Positions 61,806 to 64,000 of a stretch of DNA of 64,000 bases are shown here, in pieces (positions within the stretch are counted from its first letter, which is position 1; each line of letters starts with the position of its first letter). The position numbers were made by a program, and so were the translations under genes. The notes under the pieces are model-generated. The model saw nothing but the letters and a program-made list of their open reading frames with translations. It had not been told where the DNA came from and did not search any database. The stretch is from Sulfidibacter corallicola (lineage in GTDB: Bacteria; Acidobacteriota; Holophagae; Acanthopleuribacterales; Acanthopleuribacteraceae). The stretch is taken from contig NZ_CP071793.1 in assembly GCF_017498545.1 (NCBI RefSeq), forward strand, positions 1,674,001 through 1,738,000. The letters are read 5' to 3'.

Positions 61806-63632
61806 TCAATCACAGGCGGCCCAGCTCGATATGGCGCGCAACAGATCGACTTGATCCACCGAACCGCTCGCGTTCAAATCGCCGGCACAGGGAACGGGAC
61901 AGTCGCCGGTTTCATTGACGAGGGTGGCGAAGTCCAACACGCTGGTTCTTAGATCCATATCGATATCGGCTCCGCACCAAGTTTCGTTTGCGGGACGAAA
62001 CGTGTTGAATCGAAACGCCTTACTGATCGCAATCCCACCCGGAGCGGCTGGGTCCGAAACGTACCAGCGACCATAATAGGGACCGTTCGATGGACTGGCG
62101 CTTGGGTCGATCGTCAAGTTTACCGAAGCGTAACCCTGACCCTCGCCGGTACCCTGAAGGGTAACTTCGCGACGGGCGAAACCCGCTTGGGCGGGGATTT
62201 GCGCGGTCACGCCCGGATCCTGGTCGTCGACAACCAGGACGGCGGCGGCGCCGCCAAGTCCCTGGGCAATCGCGACCGTAAAGTTGTCACTGCCGGCGAT
62301 GGGTGGCTCCAATGCGATCGGTCTCGGTTCGAATCCGCCGGAGCCGGCCAACCCGATGCCTTCGATTTGGGGGACCCGGTCCGATTGGCTGTATAGGATG
62401 ACTGGATCGAACGGGGCCGAACCGGCTTCGACCCGTGGATCGATCAAGGGACGCTTCAGGAAGGCGATCAGTGCGGCCCGCTCTTCCGCGGTCACGTTGT
62501 TGCGCGGTCGAATGAACCCGGGCTTGTTCGGTGCGTCGAAATCACCGCCACGCAGGTAGAAATCGACGACGTCTTCGAGGGTTTCGAAGCGACCGGTATG
62601 GAAATAAGGTGGTCGCAGGGCTACATTGCGCAGGCTAGGGGTGCGAAACTCGCCCAAATGATCGGGGTTCCCGGTTTCGCCAAATCGGCCGACATCTTCA
62701 TCCGGAGGACGAATACCGATGAAGCGAAAGCCGTTGTCGGTGAGTGGCCCGCCCTCGTGGCATGCGTGACAGTTGTTTTCCACGAACACCTCCAGGCCCA
62801 GTTGTTCCTGGGCGGTAAGCGGGGTGCCGCCCCGTAGGGCCACGTCCAGCGGGGTCTGGTCGGAGTACAGAATACGTTCATAGGTAGCGATGGCCATGGC
62901 GATGCGCGCGGAGGTCACTTCGGCGGTGCCGAAGGCTTCCGAGAAGAGTTCCGGATAGGTGCGGTCGCCGATCCATGAATGCAAGGCGGCTGGCACGGCT
63001 TCTGCCAACGCCAACGGTCGGGCCGCGGCAATCCGCGTCACCACCTCGCCCCATTCACGGTTGACGTGACCCATTTCCACATCGCTTACCGGAGGGCCCA
63101 TGACCTGATTTTCCAGGGCGCCATTGCCCCGGATGAGGACTCTGCCGGTATCCGGATCGAAGAACCGGTTCCCGGCCCGTCCGTCCCAGAACAGGCTGTT
63201 GGCGTATGCGACATCGATGGACGGTGGTGTTTTTCGACCGGTGACTTGGGGTTCGCAACCGAAATGGGTGATGGTTCCGTAGGTCCCGTCGTCGAAGTGG
63301 AGCGAGACCCCGAGTGAGCCCACGACGTCGTCCTCGGTGCCCAAAAGATTGTCGGCGCCAGGATGGAAGGGTTTCGGAACGTCGCCGATCAGACGGGGAT
63401 CGCAGCCACCCGCGGAGGGCAGGTGACAGGTTCCGCAGGCAACGGTTCCGTTGGAAGAGAGTTGTTCATCCCAAAACAGGGCTTTACCCAAATAGGCCTT
63501 GGCCGGCGTAACCGGGTTTTCCTCGGGTTGGGGTGGGGGTGACAGGGGTGCGGGGGGCTCGTTCACGACTTGAGCCCCGAGAAACGATACACAGACATTG
63601 AAAAGGAACAAAAACGAAACGGCTCGATGCAT
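61806..63632 (-). CDS. Secreted di-haem cytochrome c peroxidase (MauG/CcpA-like) with dockerin-like tail
   Basis: I use the ATG at 63632, which opens a signal peptide (MHRAVSFLFLFNVCVSFLGA) and follows GGAG, giving 607 residues. Two haem-binding motifs mark the family: CGTCH (C66-C69-H70) and CHACH near 287. The N-terminal two thirds (to about 440) matches di-haem peroxidases, which reduce hydrogen peroxide or oxidise a partner outside the cytoplasmic membrane. An extra ~120-residue beta-rich region follows, and the last ~55 residues (DLNASGSVDQVDLL and an earlier DIDMDLRTSVLDF) resemble two dockerin-type calcium loops. The tail is unusual for this enzyme and may attach it to an extracellular surface. 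It stands alone on its strand. Confidence 0.9.
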   Translation of the reverse strand: MHRAVSFLFLFNVCVSFLGAQVVNEPPAPLSPPPQPEENPVTPAKAYLGKALFWDEQLSSNGTVACGTCHLPSAGGCDPRLIGDVPKPFHPGADNLLGTEDDVVGSLGVSLHFDDGTYGTITHFGCEPQVTGRKTPPSIDVAYANSLFWDGRAGNRFFDPDTGRVLIRGNGALENQVMGPPVSDVEMGHVNREWGEVVTRIAAARPLALAEAVPAALHSWIGDRTYPELFSEAFGTAEVTSARIAMAIATYERILYSDQTPLDVALRGGTPLTAQEQLGLEVFVENNCHACHEGGPLTDNGFRFIGIRPPDEDVGRFGETGNPDHLGEFRTPSLRNVALRPPYFHTGRFETLEDVVDFYLRGGDFDAPNKPGFIRPRNNVTAEERAALIAFLKRPLIDPRVEAGSAPFDPVILYSQSDRVPQIEGIGLAGSGGFEPRPIALEPPIAGSDNFTVAIAQGLGGAAAVLVVDDQDPGVTAQIPAQAGFARREVTLQGTGEGQGYASVNLTIDPSASPSNGPYYGRWYVSDPAAPGGIAISKAFRFNTFRPANETWCGADIDMDLRTSVLDFATLVNETGDCPVPCAGDLNASGSVDQVDLLRAISSWAACD

Positions 63633-63841
63633 ACAAGGACACTCCAAAGGAAAAAATGCCTTTCTTCCATGGCAGATCACCAAACACGGGATTTGGTTGA
63701 AACGAGAAATGTATCGATGGGCACATTCAACCAAGATTTCCCCGTAACCGACGTGACCGGAAACAAAAAAGCGTATCTTTCAGGAATATTTCGCCCGCGA
63801 GGGTCGAGACACTTGCGCGTCCGAAATCCTGTGTTTCGCGT

Positions 63842-64000
63842 TCAGGCTTGTCCGGGGCGGATCGCCTGTTGGTAGATGCGGACATCGCCGTTGCAGCCTT
63901 CGAAAAGGCCCGGCTCGTTCACGGTTTGGTAGCACCCGATTAGCAGATCCCACATATTGCCATCCGCCGGGATGTCGGGGATCTCGACCGTGTCTTTCTG
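63842..64000 (-). CDS. C-terminal end of an unknown protein
   Basis: On the minus strand a frame of 52 codons enters from the window edge and ends at a TGA at 63842-63844. It reads as ordinary protein (EIPDIPADGNMWDLLIGCY, then DVRIYQQAIRPGQA at the end). It is upstream of the peroxidase gene on the same strand with a ~210-bp gap. Too little is present to name a family. Two Cys in the fragment are the only notable residues. Confidence 0.5.
   Translation of the reverse strand, partial: QKDTVEIPDIPADGNMWDLLIGCYQTVNEPGLFEGCNGDVRIYQQAIRPGQA

Noticed and set aside
61480-61860. Short plus-strand open frames between the repeats and the peroxidase gene
   Set aside because: Their translations are built from the direct and inverted repeats and have no ribosome sites.

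Overview
The window is GC-rich bacterial DNA (roughly 62-65% by eye) with AT-richer islands in a few places: the tip of a giant RHS protein, its small partner gene, and the start of the peptide-product cluster. Very large multidomain proteins, tubulin-like GTPases, CHAT proteases, an ECF sigma factor with its anti-sigma factor, and a RiPP-type cluster suggest a large-genome, complex environmental bacterium. Acidobacteriota (Acanthopleuribacter-like), Myxococcota or Planctomycetota all fit. No rRNA or other decisive marker is present, so taxonomy is inference only. No tRNA, rRNA, CRISPR array, transposase or integrase was seen.

Layout. (1) 1-2260, minus strand: fabH with its own terminator, then an anti-sigma kinase / STAS switch pair and the N-terminus of a secreted protein. 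(2) 2674-16272, plus strand: a 4393-residue secreted RHS/YD-repeat protein with an AT-rich, PIN-like C-terminal tip, followed 12 bp later by a two-CxxC small gene, the likely immunity partner. (3) 35285-16672, minus strand: a seven-gene block of secreted/anchored vWA protein, tubulin/FtsZ-like GTPase A, protein kinase fused to a long helical region, membrane-anchored coiled-coil protein, long helical repeat protein, calcineurin-like phosphoesterase, and tubulin-like protein B with N-terminal membrane segments. (4) 35780-40411, plus strand and divergent from block 3: ECF sigma factor, zinc-finger membrane anti-sigma factor, and a lipoprotein-like PPC-TPR-CHAT protease. (5) 40412-41117: repeat-rich non-coding DNA. 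(6) 41118-49474: a 51-residue peptide gene, an unknown helical protein, a CHAT/caspase-fold protein on the minus strand, and a plus-strand trio of CHAT protease, SPFH/band-7-like protein and P-loop NTPase with helical repeats. The CHAT C-terminus and the NTPase N-terminus share a short motif, N-[KRH]-V-x-G-[DAS]-[VI]-x-[VI], which looks like an adaptor or amyloid-type signalling tag. (7) 49491-60210: a RiPP-like cluster with a nucleotidyltransferase and a LanC-like protein lacking the expected zinc ligands (minus strand), and on the plus strand a radical SAM/SPASM enzyme, twin precursor peptides with seven conserved Cys, a class I isoprenoid synthase fused to a squalene-cyclase-like barrel, a glycosyltransferase and a PqqD-like/M50 membrane protease. 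(8) 60293-64000: an unknown small protein, repeat-rich non-coding DNA, a secreted di-haem cytochrome c peroxidase with a dockerin-like tail, and the end of a further gene.

How the parts may work together. Block 3 looks like an envelope-associated machine: extracytoplasmic vWA sensor or adhesin, kinase and phosphatase control, and two tubulin-like GTPases. Block 4 may be its stress-linked regulator and effector. The CHAT-SPFH-NTPase trio has the composition of a bacterial conflict or regulated-death system. Region 7 is the best candidate for a new natural-product pathway: a Cys-rich peptide apparently modified by radical SAM chemistry, with isoprenoid and sugar tailoring genes in the same plus-strand unit.
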